NCBI GenBank assembly: GCA_021018995.1
Contig: CM037586.1
Coordinates: forward strand, 3,384,328-3,448,327
DNA: 64,000 nt
From: Chloranthus sessilifolius
Lineage: Eukaryota > Streptophyta > Magnoliopsida > Chloranthales > Chloranthaceae
Direction of reading: 5' to 3'
Below the pieces are notes generated by a model. That model had not been told where the DNA came from, made no database searches, and saw nothing but the letters and a program-made list of their open reading frames with translations. The translations under genes and the position numbers were made by a program. Below, in pieces: positions 21,031 to 33,878 of the stretch (within the stretch, counting starts at the first letter, position 1; every line of letters begins with the position of its first letter).

Positions 21031-23403
21031 ATGTCAAATTTGAGATATCACGATCTTCCTAGAGAAGGTGCGTTTACTGCTAGACCCCCTCTGTTTGATG
21101 GCTCTAATTATCCTTACTGAAAGGTAAGGATGAGAGCATTTTTAAGTTCAATGAATCCTCACATACGGTATTCTATTGAGGACGGATGGCCGCCACCAAC
21201 TACGACCTCTGTTGTCAATAATATACCACATACCACTATCAAACCTAGATCTTTATGGACGGATAAGGAAAATGATAATCTTGGTTATAATTTCAAGGCC
21301 CTTAATGCTTTATTTGGAGTAGTTACTGCTTCCTAGTTTCGTCGAATAAGTACTTGCATCATAGCCAAAGATGCATGGAAAATTCTCGAAACCACTTATG
21401 AAGGAACTCCTCAAGTGAAGATTTCCAAACTTCAAATGCTCACATCTCAGTTTGAAAATCTTCGCATAGATGAGGATGAAAAGTTTTCTGATTTCTATAT
21501 TCGCTTAAATGATATTGTGAATGGCTCGTTTAATTTAGGAGAACCTGTTTCTAATACTAAAATTGTGCGAAAAATTCTAAGGTCACTACCTAAAAAGTTC
21601 ATATCTAAAGTCAATGCCATTGTTGAATCTAAAGATGTTGACAATCTAAACTTAGATGAACTTATCCGGTCTTTACAAACTTATGAATATGAAATTCAAG
21701 ACAATCATGTTACTAAAAGTGTTGCTTTCAAATCATCTAAGGATGAGTCTGATTCAAGCAGTGATTATGATCAATCAGATGAACTTATTTTGTTTGTTAA
21801 AATTTTTTAAGAATTTTATAAAAATAAAAGACAACCTTTTAAAAAATTTGAAAATTCTGAAAAATTTAAATCTTTTAAGAAGAAACCTAAAAAGAAATTT
21901 ACTGACACAAATCAATGCTTTAAGTGTCATGGTTATGGGCATTATACTAATAAATATCCTAATAAGAAAAATGATAAGGGAAAATCTAAACTCCTGGCTG
22001 CCACTCATGAGATTGATATATCAAATGAGTCATCTTCTGATGAATCCGAACCTGGTTCATATGGGTTTGGAGCTTTTGTGGCCTCAATTATTGAATCTAA
22101 TAATTCTCAAACACCATCCCTTATTGAAACCGACTCTATTACATCACTATCTTCTGATACTAAAATTGATGGTGATGTATTGGATATGACAAATGCTTAT
22201 AGTGAACTCTATCAAGAATCAATACATCTAACTAAAGGAAAAATTAAATTGACCAAAGAAGTGGCTGAGTTAAAAAACATTATCAGTAAACTTCAATCTC
22301 AAGTCAGAACATCTGTTCAAGAAAATATTACTCTTCAAGATAATGTGAATTGTTTCACTTCTAAATTTATAGAACAGGAAAATAAAGTAAATTCCCTCAT
22401 TTTAATAAATGAAAGTTTAAAAAGGAAACTTGGTTCCATTTATGAAAAATATTCAAATATTTACAAGACAAATGAGAAAATGAAAAAGTTACTCAATTAT
22501 GGTCAAAGAACTACAGACAAATCAGATATTGGATATCATTATGCAGTAAATAAAAATCCTAAACCTGAGATAACTCATGCTCTAAAATTTGTTAAAGAAA
22601 CCAAATCACTTTCTACGAATTCTAAATCAAATTCAAGTAAATTCAAATCTATCAATTCTAGATCCTTTAGTAGAAGAGTTCTAATCTGCTATACTTGTGG
22701 GTGGGAAGGGCATACTTATGTGTATTACCTATTTGCCTTTGAATACTCTTCGTACTATGTCCCTAACTATCAAACTTTGAAGAAAAATAAAATCATCTCG
22801 TTGAGTAGTTCAAATAATAATATCAACAAACATGTGATTCAAAATAAATCAAATCTTAAATACAAGCGTGTTTGGATTAGAAAATCTGATTTGACTGCTC
22901 AGGTTGCTCATATTTCACTAAAAGCTAGTGAATCATCTAAGTGGTTCCTTGATAGTGGTTGTTCTAGGCATATGACTGGTGAGAAATTATTTTTCTCTCA
23001 CCTAAGTCCATGCTCGGAGGGAAATGTGACCTTCAAAAATGGAAGTTCATATAAAATTACTAGAAAAGGAACTATTGAAGCACCTGGATGTCCTAAATTA
23101 AATGAAGTCCTTATGTTAAAGAACTTAAGGCTAATCTCATTAGTATTAGTCATTTATGTGATGATGGGATGAATATTAATTTTATAAAAAATTTGTGCAC
23201 TGTAGTTGATTCAAATAGCCAAATTGTTATTGAAGGGATTAGATATTCTAATAACTGTTACACCTTTAGTGATCCTCTAAAAAATAATTGCCTTATCACT
23301 AAAACAAATGAGATCAACATCTGGTATCAGAGGCTTGGCCACATAAATAAAAATGATATTTACAAATTAGCCTCTGATAACCTTGTTAAAGGTTTACCGA
23401 AAT
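21031..23403 (+). pseudogene. copia gag-protease, left part of integrase (broken)
   Basis: A single frame runs from ATG at 21031 through gag, the zinc knuckle and the protease, interrupted by stops at 21118 (a Trp codon in relatives), 21334 and 21808. The knuckle at about 21916 reads CFKCHGYGHYTNKY, so the last zinc cysteine is a tyrosine. A long Ser/Lys-rich and partly coiled-coil region follows (22078-22700). The protease motif is WFLDSGCSRHMTG (near 22945). The frame shifts near 23117 and continues into the pre-integrase zinc region (WYQRLGHINK). It is cut at 23403 by the family A element and resumes at 27482. Confidence 0.9.
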
Positions 23404-24136
23404 TGTAATATCCCAAAAATTTGAGCGTTAAATAGTGACCTCAAGATCCGTGCCCGACTGGTCGTAGGTTTGACCACGTGATGGTCAAACAGTAGACTCA
23501 TAAAGTGATGAACTGGTGTGATATAAATTTAACCTAAGTGTAGTGTATGGTGTGAGTTTAGGCCACATACACCTATCTCTGGTGTATGTGCTTAACACCG
23601 AAGCTTGAGAGAAGTTATAAGGGTTTTAATAACTTAGGTTTCTTTTGTTTGGTTGGTGAAAGAGAGTTAAGAAGAGAGAGAGAGAGAACCAAGGAGAGTA
23701 ATGGTTAGGAGTTATTGTGGTTGATTGAAGGAAGAGTTTCAAGCATTTAATGTCGGATTCAACGCGTGGAGGATCGTTGAAGCAAGAGCCGAAACCCTAA
23801 CCATTCAAATCAACCGATCAATCAATTAGGAGATTGATTTGAGGTGAATTTTGCTAGATTTAAATAATACCTTATTGTGCATTAGCTATAGATGGGTAAA
23901 ATGATCAAATAAAAATGATGGAAAAGAAAGAAAAATAAGGAGAAAAAGATTTGGAAGAACAACCCGGAAAGGGGTTGAGTTTTGGCCAAATTCGATTAAT
24001 CGATTTGGAGAATCGATTAATCGATTGTAGTCTAGAAGTTGAAAAAGCAAGAATGCCTGAGTTCAATTAATCGATTAATCGATTTTGAAATCGACTAATC
24101 GACTGAGTACATCCAGTGGCTGAAGAGACAAGGCTT
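23404..24136 (+). repeat. Family A 5' LTR, truncated
   Basis: Starts TGTAATATCCC and matches the first part of the LTR at 25148 as far as ATCCAGTGGCTGAAGAGA. The sequence then becomes coding, so about 1.6 kb of this LTR and the adjacent internal region are missing. Holds about five TCGATTAATCGA-type palindromes. Confidence 0.85.
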
Positions 24137-25147
24137 TGTTTACCGACCCCGACGTCGAGGGTGAGACCAAATGAGCTAGGAACTATTTGGTCAAAGCGGG
24201 CCTCAGTAACCTATTAAAGCCGCTCCACGGGTGTTATTACCCTAGGCTAGTACGCCTATTTTACCAGGGCTTGGAGGAGGGCTCGACCGATGACATCGTT
24301 ACGACCAAAATTGATGGTCGTGACTATACCTTTACTCGTCGCCACATTCACGAGGCCCTAGAGTGCTATTTGGACTTCGTGCCTGAGACCACCCTCTTTC
24401 CACCCTTTGCGGAAGAGGTGAGATTTGAGGAGATCATGACCGAGATAACCAATGGGAAGAAGGGGTCCGGATCGTCCATTCGAATGGTCGATTTGCCCCA
24501 TTACATGTGGATGCTTGATTCTATAATCAAGTGTAACCTCTACCCGATGCACCATAATACCGAGAGGGTGGAGTTGGTCCAACAGGCCCTATACGCGGCA
24601 TTCCGTGGCCGTTGGTTCAACGCCACCAAGATTGTTTTAGAGGGGATGACGTATATAAAGGGGAAGTTGATGAAGGGTCATTTATGACCAAAGGAGAAGA
24701 TGTCATACGCTCGCCTCATTTCAAGCATGCTGGAGTGCTATTCAGACGCTCCAGGGTACGCCATCTCGCCCCATGAGGAGAAGGCTATGGACCACGTGAA
24801 GCACTACTCCATCGCTTCATGGGGTCATAGCTATAGATTGTTGAAGAGGACCCTGCCAGTTGCGGGCCCAGCAGCACCAACAGCACCACCATCACCACCA
24901 CATCAGGACCCACCCGTAGGGGGAGCACGCCCCGTTATTCTACCAGTTGAGGGGCACCCTCTCATACCACCGCATCCCCTACGTCACCGTCGCAATCAGG
25001 GACTGTCATACCTATCTCATCCTATCGCTGACGAGCGGCTCACCCAACACCTACAATCAAGGATGTTTTGGCCCGAATGGGGGGGTATCCAAGTTGAGAC
25101 ACCTTTGGATTTATTTTGGAGGACGAAAATTCATAAGGTGGGGAGAA
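24137..25147 (+). pseudogene. Family A element ORF with putative plant transposon protein domain
   Basis: GC-rich coding region, one frame with stops at 24172 and 24685. Residues such as LVRLFYQGLEE, VTTKIDGRDYTFTRRHI, LPHYMWMLDSII and ERVELVQQALYAAFRGR follow the pattern of the plant domain annotated as putative plant transposon protein (Transposase_32-like), often found in large LTR elements. A Pro-rich tail follows (24860-25000). The purine tract AAGGTGGGGAGAA (25135-25147) just before the 3' LTR is the likely polypurine tract. The domain is assigned from memory; function unknown. Confidence 0.55.
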
Positions 25148-27476
25148 TGTAATATCCCAAAAATTTGAGTGTTAAACAGTGACCTCGGGATCGGTGCCCG
25201 ATTGGTCGTAGGTTTAACCACGTGATGGTCAAACAGTGAACTTATGAAGTGATGAACTAGTGTGATTTAAATTTGACCTAAGTGTAGTGTATGGTGTGAG
25301 TTTACGGCCTCATACACCTATCTCTGGTGTATGTGCTTAACACCGAAGCTTGAGAGAAGTTATAATGGTTTTAATAACCGAGGTTTCTTTTGTTTGGTTG
25401 GTGAAAGAGAGTTAAGAAGAGAGAGAGAGAACCAAGGCAAGTAAGGGTTAGGAGTTATTGTGGTTGATTGAAAGAAGAGTTTTAAGCAATGTCGGATTCA
25501 ACGCGTAGAGGATCGTTGAAGCAAGAGCCGGAACCCTAACCATTCATATCAACCGATCAATCAATTAGGAGATTGATTTGAGGTGAGTTTTGCTAGATTT
25601 AAATGAGTACCTTATTGTGGATTAGCTATAGGAAAGATGGGTGAAATGATCAAATAGAAATGATGGAAAAGAAAGAAAAATAAGCAGAAAAAGATTTGGA
25701 AGAACAGCCCGAAAAGGGGCTAAGTTATGGCCAAATTCGATTAATCGATTTTGGTCTAGAAGTTGAAAAAGTAAGAATGCCTGAGTTCGATTAATCGATC
25801 TTGAAATTGATTAATCGATTTAGAAATCGACTAATCGACTGAGTGCCTCCAGTGGCTGGAGAGATGAGGCTTGGGGAAATCGACTAATCGATTTGGGGAA
25901 TCGATTAATCGATTTTGGTAGTTTGACTTGACTTCTTAATTAGACCTTGGGGTTCATCGAGGGTCTAGGACCTTCTCTATTGCATCTTTAGTGACATGTT
26001 GCATGTGTTATGGTGTACCATAGGTGGTACGTGTAAGAGCAAGCATAAGGAGCTGTATGAGACCTTGATGTTTGGACCTTCAGAGACTTGAGGTAGGGAA
26101 CACCTTGAACATGTACTTTAATTACAAGAGCATGTATGTGGTGATATAAAAATCAAATTGAAAATATTTTAACTGTGTAAATCTTTGTAAAAAAGGTGTG
26201 TGTGTGACACCAAGAAAGTAAATAAAAATGAGACATCCCTAGGGGATGAGAAAGTGATAAAGGCATCAGTGTGATGCGAGTAACTGAGACCGAATAAGCT
26301 AATGAAAATGAGGCATCCCCAGGGAATGAGAAAGAGATAAAGGCATCAATGTGATGCAAGTAATTTAGACATCCCAGAGATGTTGGTAAGATTGGATAAC
26401 GACTGATAAGGCCTAACTGATATAAAGTAGCACTTTTACACGGTGAATAACTATATGTAAAGCACATAATATTTTTGTTATTTAAGGTTTGAACAGAATA
26501 CCCCACCGACGTGGCGGGATACCCACGACTGACTCGGCAGGATATCTGTGATCGGTATGGCGACCAATCCGTACACCGGTACGGGGGTTTATCCGTACAC
26601 AGTAAGCACATCTCAGGGATGTTGAGATGAGATTTAACCCCGCCGCCTATGAGAAAGGGGCTTGGGTAGTATTCCCAGGGAATACATATAACAACTGTCT
26701 ATTTAGACGACGATGGAGGGTATTCCATCGGGGCTCGATGCTATATTGCTCGGGAACTACTTAAGTTAAAGATTTAAGTTTTGCTTTATGCCTATTCAGT
26801 ATCATTCATGAATAATTAACAATAAAAGAGAAATATGCAACTACCAGTAAATTTAAAATATAAATTTCCATATTTTAAACTATTTTTTCAGTAAGTGCAT
26901 AGATACATCATGCTTAGAATATCATAGAATATATGTGAGATTTTGACTTATATGTTCATTGTGTTATTCCCTATTGAGCTAGGATGTATCTCACCCTTTA
27001 GACTATACGTCGCAGGTCCAGTGCTAGCAGCAGTCGAGGCTTCGTGGTTCCGGGTGATTCAGATTACATGCCCGGGGAAGAGTTGGAGCCTCCTCTTGAG
27101 GACTTCTTCTAGGAGACGCCGCTGAATACTTTGAGAGAGTAGTTTTGAGAGCATATTGGTACAACTTGGTATGTCAAGCCTTTATTTTGATAAATAATAT
27201 AATTAATTGATATATTCTTTTTGGCGAACCATCTGGGGTGATCTGTTTATCACCTATGGTTCGGATCGGTGCTCTGTTCATGTAGTAGCATGAAAGTAGA
27301 ACTGTCTTTTGAGTTTATACTTAAAATAGTATTTTACTTCCGCATCGTGTAGTTATTGTTTTATTTTATCTTAATATTGCTTGTTATACCAATGTTCCGT
27401 ATATAGCCTTGGGGCATGGTCTAGAGGATCATGTTGATGACACGGGATTTGGGGTGTCGAAATTCGGGCTGTCACA
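25148..27476 (+). repeat. Family A 3' LTR, complete (2329 bp)
   Basis: TGTAATATCCC … GGGCTGTCACA. Aligns with the solo LTR at 11903-14563, with fewer palindromes (about six at 25738-25915), the same CACGACTGAC block, GACTATACGTCG site (27001) and acidic coding-like tail (27068-27112). Confidence 0.9.
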
Positions 27477-27838
27477 GTAATTAAGTAAACCAGATGGATC
27501 TATTTGTAGTGCATGTCAAATGGGTAAACAGACTCGTGTTCCCCACAAAAAAGTAAATGTTCCTACTTCTTCTAGGATACTTGAGTAAATGCGTTTTGAT
27601 CTTGTAGGTCCCATGAGAACAAGTAGTTTAGGGGGTAAGAAATATGTGCTTGTATTGGTTGATGATTTTTCTAGATATACTTGGGTTGCTTTTCTTAGAG
27701 ATAAATCTCAAGCTTTTGATGAATTTATTATAATTTCTAAAAGAACTAAAATTGAAAAAATCTTTCTATTGTTCGAATTCGTAGTGATCATGGTAAAGAA
27801 TTTGAAAATTCATCTTTTGCTAAATATTGTGCATCAAA
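27477..27838 (+). pseudogene. copia integrase, continuation (broken)
   Basis: Resumes the copia polyprotein after the family A insertion. Visible are the second half of the zinc motif (CSACQMGKQ), the first catalytic Asp (MRFDLVGPM at 27589), LVLVDDFSRYTW, and after a frameshift near 27765 the second catalytic Asp (RSDHGKEF). A stop lies at 27586. Similarity ends at about 27838, before the catalytic Glu. Confidence 0.9.
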
Positions 27839-27847
27839 TGGAACCTG

Positions 27848-27941
27848 GCTTTGATACCAAAACTGACGCAGGACGATAACCCTAAAATGCGAAATATGAT
27901 TTTATGCAGATTTTGTCGAAATTAAATAAAGTAATTCAAGT
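27848..27941 (-). mobile_element. Minus-strand retroelement remnant (primer site and LTR edge)
   Basis: The minus strand reads TGGTATCAAAGC at 27859-27848, an initiator-tRNA-Met primer site, just inside an LTR end at 27864 (TGACGCAGG on the plus strand). Only about 80 bp of this LTR precede the Athila-type LTR. It may mark an insertion and deletion that removed the copia reverse transcriptase. Confidence 0.45.
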
Positions 27942-29732
27942 TGATGAGTAGTGAAATATGATGATATTTCACCCCTAAATACCTACATTTAGCTATTCGA
28001 TAAAGGCTATCTGATAAGAATTATTAGATTTGAAGTGTTTCAGGTAAATACTAGCCAAGTGCAGAAAGCAGCCCAAGAATTCTGAAAATAATGTCAAAAC
28101 ACTGCAACTTTGGGTCATTGAGAACTTGGTGATACTTGCAGCTCAATTTGGACCTTCAAGACGGCCGAATTATGAAAATTTCAAAACACAAAAGTTGTAG
28201 ATCTTTCTGTCAGCTTGCCAACGAAGTAAGAATCGCCTCAATCTAAGTTCGGGACAGAACGTTATGGCCAAAATACCAAAGTAATGTCTGATGCAAAAGT
28301 TGGGCTGGAATTCACGAAAATCTGGGAAGGTCGATCGATCGACCTTCTAGTCGATCAATCGACCAAAATGATGGAATTTGAGATGGAAAGGACTTCTTAA
28401 AGCAGATTTTTAGATATTTTTGGAGGGTCGATCGATTGACCCTATAAGGTTGATCAATCGACCCTGACTTCTGCGGCTGGGAAACTTCTTCGACTTGGAT
28501 ACTATTTAAAGCCAAATCAAACACTTCGAGAATTAATAATTAGAGAGATAATTAGAGTTAGTTTTAGTTTTTCTTTTTCATAGTTAGACGTAGAGATAGA
28601 AAGTTTTTATTATTCCTTTTTGAGAGCTTTGTTTCTTTAACTTTCCAGTATTCATACCTTCAGTTTATTATTTTTATTCAGTTATTCCTACATTAATTTT
28701 GTTTATGAAGATCATCGTACTTTTGGATCAAGTAATTTCTATTGAAGTTTGAGGTATTTTTAATTCATTGAATTGATGTTATTTTTCCTTCCTTATTTAT
28801 TTATGTCATTAAATTACAATATGTGTGGCTAAATTCATAGGGATGGGGTTCTAATGATTTCCATCCGAGAGATGTACTTTTAATAATATAAATTTAGGAT
28901 TAAAATATGAGATCTTATTTTATGGTTGTTGTGTTATCATGAACGGATGAAATCCCCGCCACTAACTGGGATCGAGTGTGCCGAGCCATGCCCTGGATCT
29001 CAGATCTGTGACGGTAATTTTACCCAAATCATTGTTATATGGTCTTTTTGCTTTTATCGTGTGGATCTAATTACGATTATGATCCGGGATCGAGTGTGCC
29101 GAGCCATGCCCTGGATCTTGGATCTATATTGGTAATTTTATCTTAATTACTCTCTGATCTGAAATCAAGTGTGCCGAGCCATGCCCTTGATCTCAGATCT
29201 ATGGTGGTATTCTTGTTAGAATTTTCACCCACTTTGGGGATGATTTTTATTTGAACCTGAGATCATGTGAGCCGAGCCATGCCCTTGATCCCAGATCTAT
29301 ATATGAAAATCATCTCTGAAGTTAAGTCCTGATTGCAGGGATGCAACGTGGAACCTATTAGGGTTTTGACCATTTATCTCCCATAAAAGATATTTGTTCT
29401 CAATGCCATATCTCATAGTTTAATCCTTATATTTGTATTATGGGAAGAACAGACCAAAGATGAGAGGATTTAGTATCTTCATCTTTATCTTTACTTTTGA
29501 ATTATCAGTTAAGTTTTATTTTGTACTAAGTAATTATCATCTCATCAAACCGCTTAAATCATAAGACTGGTAGAATACTGTTAGATCTTGATAGATTTCT
29601 TGAATTACTGTCCTGTCTTTTTAGATATGTCAAAAATAGTCCTCGTGGGAACAATCTTGTACTCCGCACCCACTATCTACAATCTGATTCGTGCGCTTGC
29701 GAGTAAAATATTATAATTAAAATATCACATCA
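27942..29732 (+). repeat. Athila-type 5' LTR (1791 bp)
   Basis: Starts TGATGAGTAGTG and ends ATATCACATCA. A reverse-orientation LTR of the same family is at 37608-39170. Contains the shared module (28150-28275), GGTCGATCGATCGACC palindromes (28328-28470), a TATTTAAA box near 28502 and four copies of GTGCCGAGCCATGCCCT (28976-29285). Confidence 0.85.
28968..29300. repeat. Four-copy tandem motif in Athila-type LTR
   Basis: GTGwGCCGAGCCATGCCCT followed by TGGATC or TTGATC recurs four times with irregular 75-120 bp spacing. GATCTGAGATC-like palindromic text lies next to it. Confidence 0.8.
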
Positions 29733-29738
29733 AGTTTT

Positions 29739-29756
29739 TGGCGCCGCTGTCGAGGA
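29739..29756 (+). other. Athila-type primer-binding site
   Basis: TGGCGCCGCTGTCGAGGA resembles the TGGCGCCGTTGCCGGGGA primer site typical of Athila elements, usually assigned to tRNA-Asp. Confidence 0.75.
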
Positions 29757-30142
29757 CTAAATCAAGAAAATATGAATTTTTAGGAAATAGACAGTTAATT
29801 TTAAAAATTTCTTGGGATTAAAATAGTATTTCTGCTTTAAAAAAAAAAAAAAAAAATTTTTTTGAGATCGATCGATCGACCTAAACTGTCGATCAATCTA
29901 CTCCAAAAAAAAATCAAAATTTAAAAAAAAAAAAAAAAATTAAAAAATTCAAAATTTAAATTCTCGATCGATCGACCTGAACTGTCGATCAATCGAAAAC
30001 TGTTTATTGAGCGATCGATCGACCTAAGCAGTCGATCAATCGATCTTAAAAAAAATAAAAAATAATAATAATAAAAGAAAAAAAAAATTCAATCTCTTTT
30101 GAGGTTTTTCTTCCTAAAACTTCCACTCTATGCGCCATTTGC
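29757..30142 (+). other. Athila-type leader with TCGATCGATCGA palindromes
   Basis: Non-coding leader with A-rich tracts and three further GATCGATCGACC / GTCGATCAATC pairs (29868-30025), the same motif as in the LTR. Confidence 0.7.
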
Positions 30143-33100
30143 ATGCACACTAGGTCTTCTAAAGAAAGAACTTGGGAGCCTTTAAATTCTGAGATCGAAC
30201 GTGCTTGCCGATCAAATCGTAAGGACGCTAGATCAAGGCAAAAATTTTCTAGTGAATCATCCACTGAAGTCAATATGACTGACAACATAAATGGGCAACT
30301 CGAACAAGAGGAAGAACCAACATTGAGAGAACTGTTTTCTCCAATAACTACAAATACCCCATCATGCATTATATACCCCGCCACACCTGGTGGCCGATTT
30401 GAAATTCGTACAAATGTCATCCAAATCCTTCTAATCTTTCATGGCATGGAGAGAGAAGACCCATACCAACACGTTAAAGACTTCGTCGAAGTTTGCTCAT
30501 CTGTTTACCAAAACTTCAATGAAGAATCTGTTAGGCTACGCTTGTTTCCTTTTTCTATAAAGGATAAAGCAAAAGCCTGGTTAAACTCTCTACCATCGGG
30601 ATCCATAACCACTTGGGATCAGATGGTCAAAAAGTTTCTGTCAAAGTTCTTCCCTATAACGAAGACGAATGTCCTTAGACGTGAAATCACGGATTTCACA
30701 CAAGAGGAAGATGAGAGATTATATGAAGTTTGGGATAGATTCATGGATCTCTTACTCAAATGTCCACACCATGGATACTCAAAGTGGAGATTGGTCCAGT
30801 GTTTCTACAATGGACTAAGTCAACAAAATAGACATCTGGTGGAGTCAATGAATGGCGGAGGATTTTTGAGCCTTAAGGAAACCGAATCTTATGCTTTCCT
30901 AGAAAAGCTGGTTGAGAATTCTCAGCACTGGGATTTCACAAAGACTCGAGAACAATCAGTCAAAGCCCGTGATCAAGCCGGGAGTTCAACCAAGAAGGGA
31001 GGACTATATGTAGTAAAGGATTCTCCGGATCTGATGACTAAAATTGATTTCCTTACTCAACAAGTGGAGGAATTGAAATTAAAGAAGAATGTACATATGA
31101 TAAATACACAACCTGAGTCATGTTCAATTTGTGCAAGTCCAATGCATATGGCAGATGATTGTCCTTCAATGCAGAACTATCATGAAGACACATCTGAACA
31201 GCTAAATGTTGTGAATAATTATGGGCGGAATCAAGGAAACGTTTTCAATGAGAATAACTCAAATAGCTGGAGAAACCACCCAAATTTCTCATGGAAACAA
31301 GATAATCAAAGAATACAACTCAGGAAACAGGGGATGAACTTTTATCCGCAACAAAATTTCAACGAAGGATCGCAGCAGAACTACGGTGAAGGGTAATTTC
31401 AGCAGCAAGGGTTCAATAATCCAAATCAATTCCAATACAGTCAAAATCAGGTTGGGCAGCAACGACAAATGAACCAGAATTTTCAGTTTGCACAACCAAT
31501 GGGAGGTTATCAAAATCAACCACAATAAAATTTTGCGCCAACATTTCCACCACCTGGATTTAACAATCCACTGGGAAATACTGCCCAACGTCCTCATACA
31601 CAAACTCCTTCTACTGAGGACCTGATGAAACTTATCCATTCTCACACATCCTCAATCTCTAAAATTGAGACCCAAATTGGGCAATTGGCAACTTTTCTCT
31701 GTGAAAGAGAAAAATGATCGTTTTCTAGCCAACCAGTTCCTAACCCAAGGGGTCAGATGGTGGTTGAACAAGCACCAACTCTATCATAAGATAATGATCA
31801 ACAATAAATTCGGGCGATCACAACGTTGAGATCTGGAAAGCAGGTCGATAACAAAGTAGTGTTACCAGAGGAGAAGGAAAAGTCTGATGGAGAGAAGAAA
31901 TCTAAAGAGAAAGAAGAAATTGAGGAAAAAGTACAAGCAAAAGAAACATCAGAAGAAAAGAGTGAATAGAAGAAAAGTTTTGTTCCTAAAGTACCGTACC
32001 CGCAAAGATTGATGGCACCACGGAAAAATCGCGATGTGGAAGGAATAAATGAGATTTTCAAATAATTAAAAATTAATATTCCCTTCCTGGATGTCATCCG
32101 CCAAGTGCCTGCTTATGTAAAATTTTTGAAGGAATTGGTCACAATCAAAAGAAAGACCAATATTCCGAAAAAGGCTTTCTTAGCCGAGCAGGTTAGTTCA
32201 GTGTTGCAAGCAAAGCTTCCAATCAAATACAAGGACCCAGGTTGTCCTACAATCTCGATCATCATCGGCGATAACCGTATTGATCAGACCCTTTTAGATT
32301 TAGGAGCAAGTGTCAACTTGTTGCCTTATTCTGTGTACAAGAAACTCGAATTGGGAGAGCTTAAGACCACTGCGATGACCCTTCAGTTAGCTGATCGGTC
32401 TGTAAAGATCCCTCGTGGAATTGTGGAAGATGTCCTCATCAAGGTGGATTTTTTCTACTTTCCTGTAGATTTTATTGTTCTAGACACTGAACCGGCATCA
32501 ATTTTGAAGAATAACATTCCAGTGATTCTAGGAAGACCATTCCTAGCAACCTCCAATGCGCTGATCAATTGTCGAAACGGGATCATGAATCTGTCATTCG
32601 GGAATATGACAGTGGAACTCAACATTTTTAATATTGCCAAGCAGCCCATGGAGGATGGTGAACATGTGCAAGCATGCATACTCGATGAAATCGTTGAAGA
32701 AATATTTCATGCATCCGAAACTGAAGATCCTTTGGCAGCTTATCTTGCACATTTTGGAGAGAATTTTGATGTGGATCAACTGATCCAAGAAGTGAATCAC
32801 ATGTTGGACTCCACACCACTTCTGGGAGAAGAAAAGGAAATAGATTGTGGAGCTCAAATTGAATTAATCAAGGAAAAGCCGAAAGAGGAGGAGAAAGTGT
32901 ACTTAGAACTTAAACCTCTTCCGGAAAATCTTAAGTATGCCTACCTGGGGGAGAATGAAACTCAACCCATTATAATCTCATCAAAATTGGATGCGAATCA
33001 GGAAGGCCAACTGATGAATGTACTCAAAGAGCACAAAAGTGCCCTCGGATGGTCGATAAAAGATATCAAAGGCATAAGTCCAACGGTGTGTATGCATCGA

Positions 33101-33284
33101 ATCTATTTGGAAGACAATGCTAAGCCTTCTAGGGAACCACAGAGGAGACTGAACCCTATAATGCAAGACGTGGTCCGAAATGAGGTAATAAAACTTTTAG
33201 ATGCTGGAATCATATACCCCATCTCTGACAGTAAATGGGTTAGCCCCACACAAGTGGTCCCTAAGAAGTCGGGAGTCACAGTGG
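30143..33284 (+). pseudogene. Athila-type gag-protease-reverse transcriptase polyprotein (broken)
   Basis: One frame from 30143 to the truncation. Gag: retrotransposon gag domain around residues 95-210 (EDPYQHVKDF, KAKAWLNSL, FLSKFFP) and an intact zinc knuckle CSICASPMHMADDC. Protease: LLDLGASVNLLPYSV (near 32293) and VILGRPFLAT (near 32521). Reverse transcriptase N-terminus: LLDAGIIYPISDSKWVSP then VVPKK. Seven stops lie in frame (31394, 31526, 31715, 31787, 31805, 31967, 32063), clustered between gag and protease, and there is no frameshift. The catalytic YxDD region is missing. Confidence 0.92.
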
Positions 33285-33837
33285 TGTCGATGTGAAATCA
33301 ACATCTAATCGTCTGAGATGAAAATTAACATCCATAGCCCTAAGAAATTAACATCTCCGTGAAAATTGCGCTCACTCTTTGAGATGGTCGATGTGAAATC
33401 AACATCTAATCGTCTGATGGTAGTTTCATGGTCTTACAATCTCTTGTGTGGAAGATTGAGATGAAAAAAAATCTCAATTATCCTATTCAAATCAATTAAC
33501 GTATTTTTACTTTGCTTAAGTGAGGTGGCTGTAACACAAGGTGGTTGGTTGTAAAACCAGCCTTTTTATATTCCAGTTTTACATGCAGTTGTTACTCTCA
33601 CCGATAATTCACGGAGGTCAGGGAGAGAACCCTTTAAATGTGGTTATAACTTCTAAGTAACCACTTGCTAAATTAACATTATATGCGATTTACAAGCGAT
33701 CCGTCCTTTTCATTTTTTCTGTTTGGTTCGAATATAATTTGTGACTTTGCTCGTCATCGCCTCATGAGCCCGCAAAACAACGGCTGTTGAACTCTTGAAG
33801 AGATCTTTGAGGCTATCACCTACGTGCATTTAATTCT

Positions 33838-33878
<41 letters not shown>

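Larger units (their letters stand above)
23404..27476 (+). mobile_element. Family A LTR retrotransposon nested in copia integrase, internally deleted
   Basis: Inserted in the copia pre-integrase region with near-identical 5-bp flanks GAAAT and GTAAT. Without the insertion and one flank copy, the copia frame reads straight through (GLPKL into the CSAC motif). The 5' LTR is cut at about 24136, where a deletion joins it to the last kilobase of the internal region. The 3' LTR is complete. Being inside the copia element, it is younger. Confidence 0.9.
27942..33284 (+). mobile_element. Athila-type Ty3/gypsy element, 3'-truncated
   Basis: 5' LTR, tRNA-Asp-type primer site, gag, protease and the first part of reverse transcriptase, stopping abruptly at about 33284. 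No integrase and no 3' LTR are present. The gag and protease resemble the Athila clade. It lies within the copia element. Confidence 0.88.

Noticed and set aside
26153-26611. 152-codon minus-strand open frame
   Set aside because: Lies antisense within the family A LTR, with no recognisable protein. The other LTR copies do not keep it as one frame as far as I can follow.
31289-31645. 118-codon minus-strand open frame
   Set aside because: Antisense shadow of the Gln/Asn-rich part of Athila-type gag.
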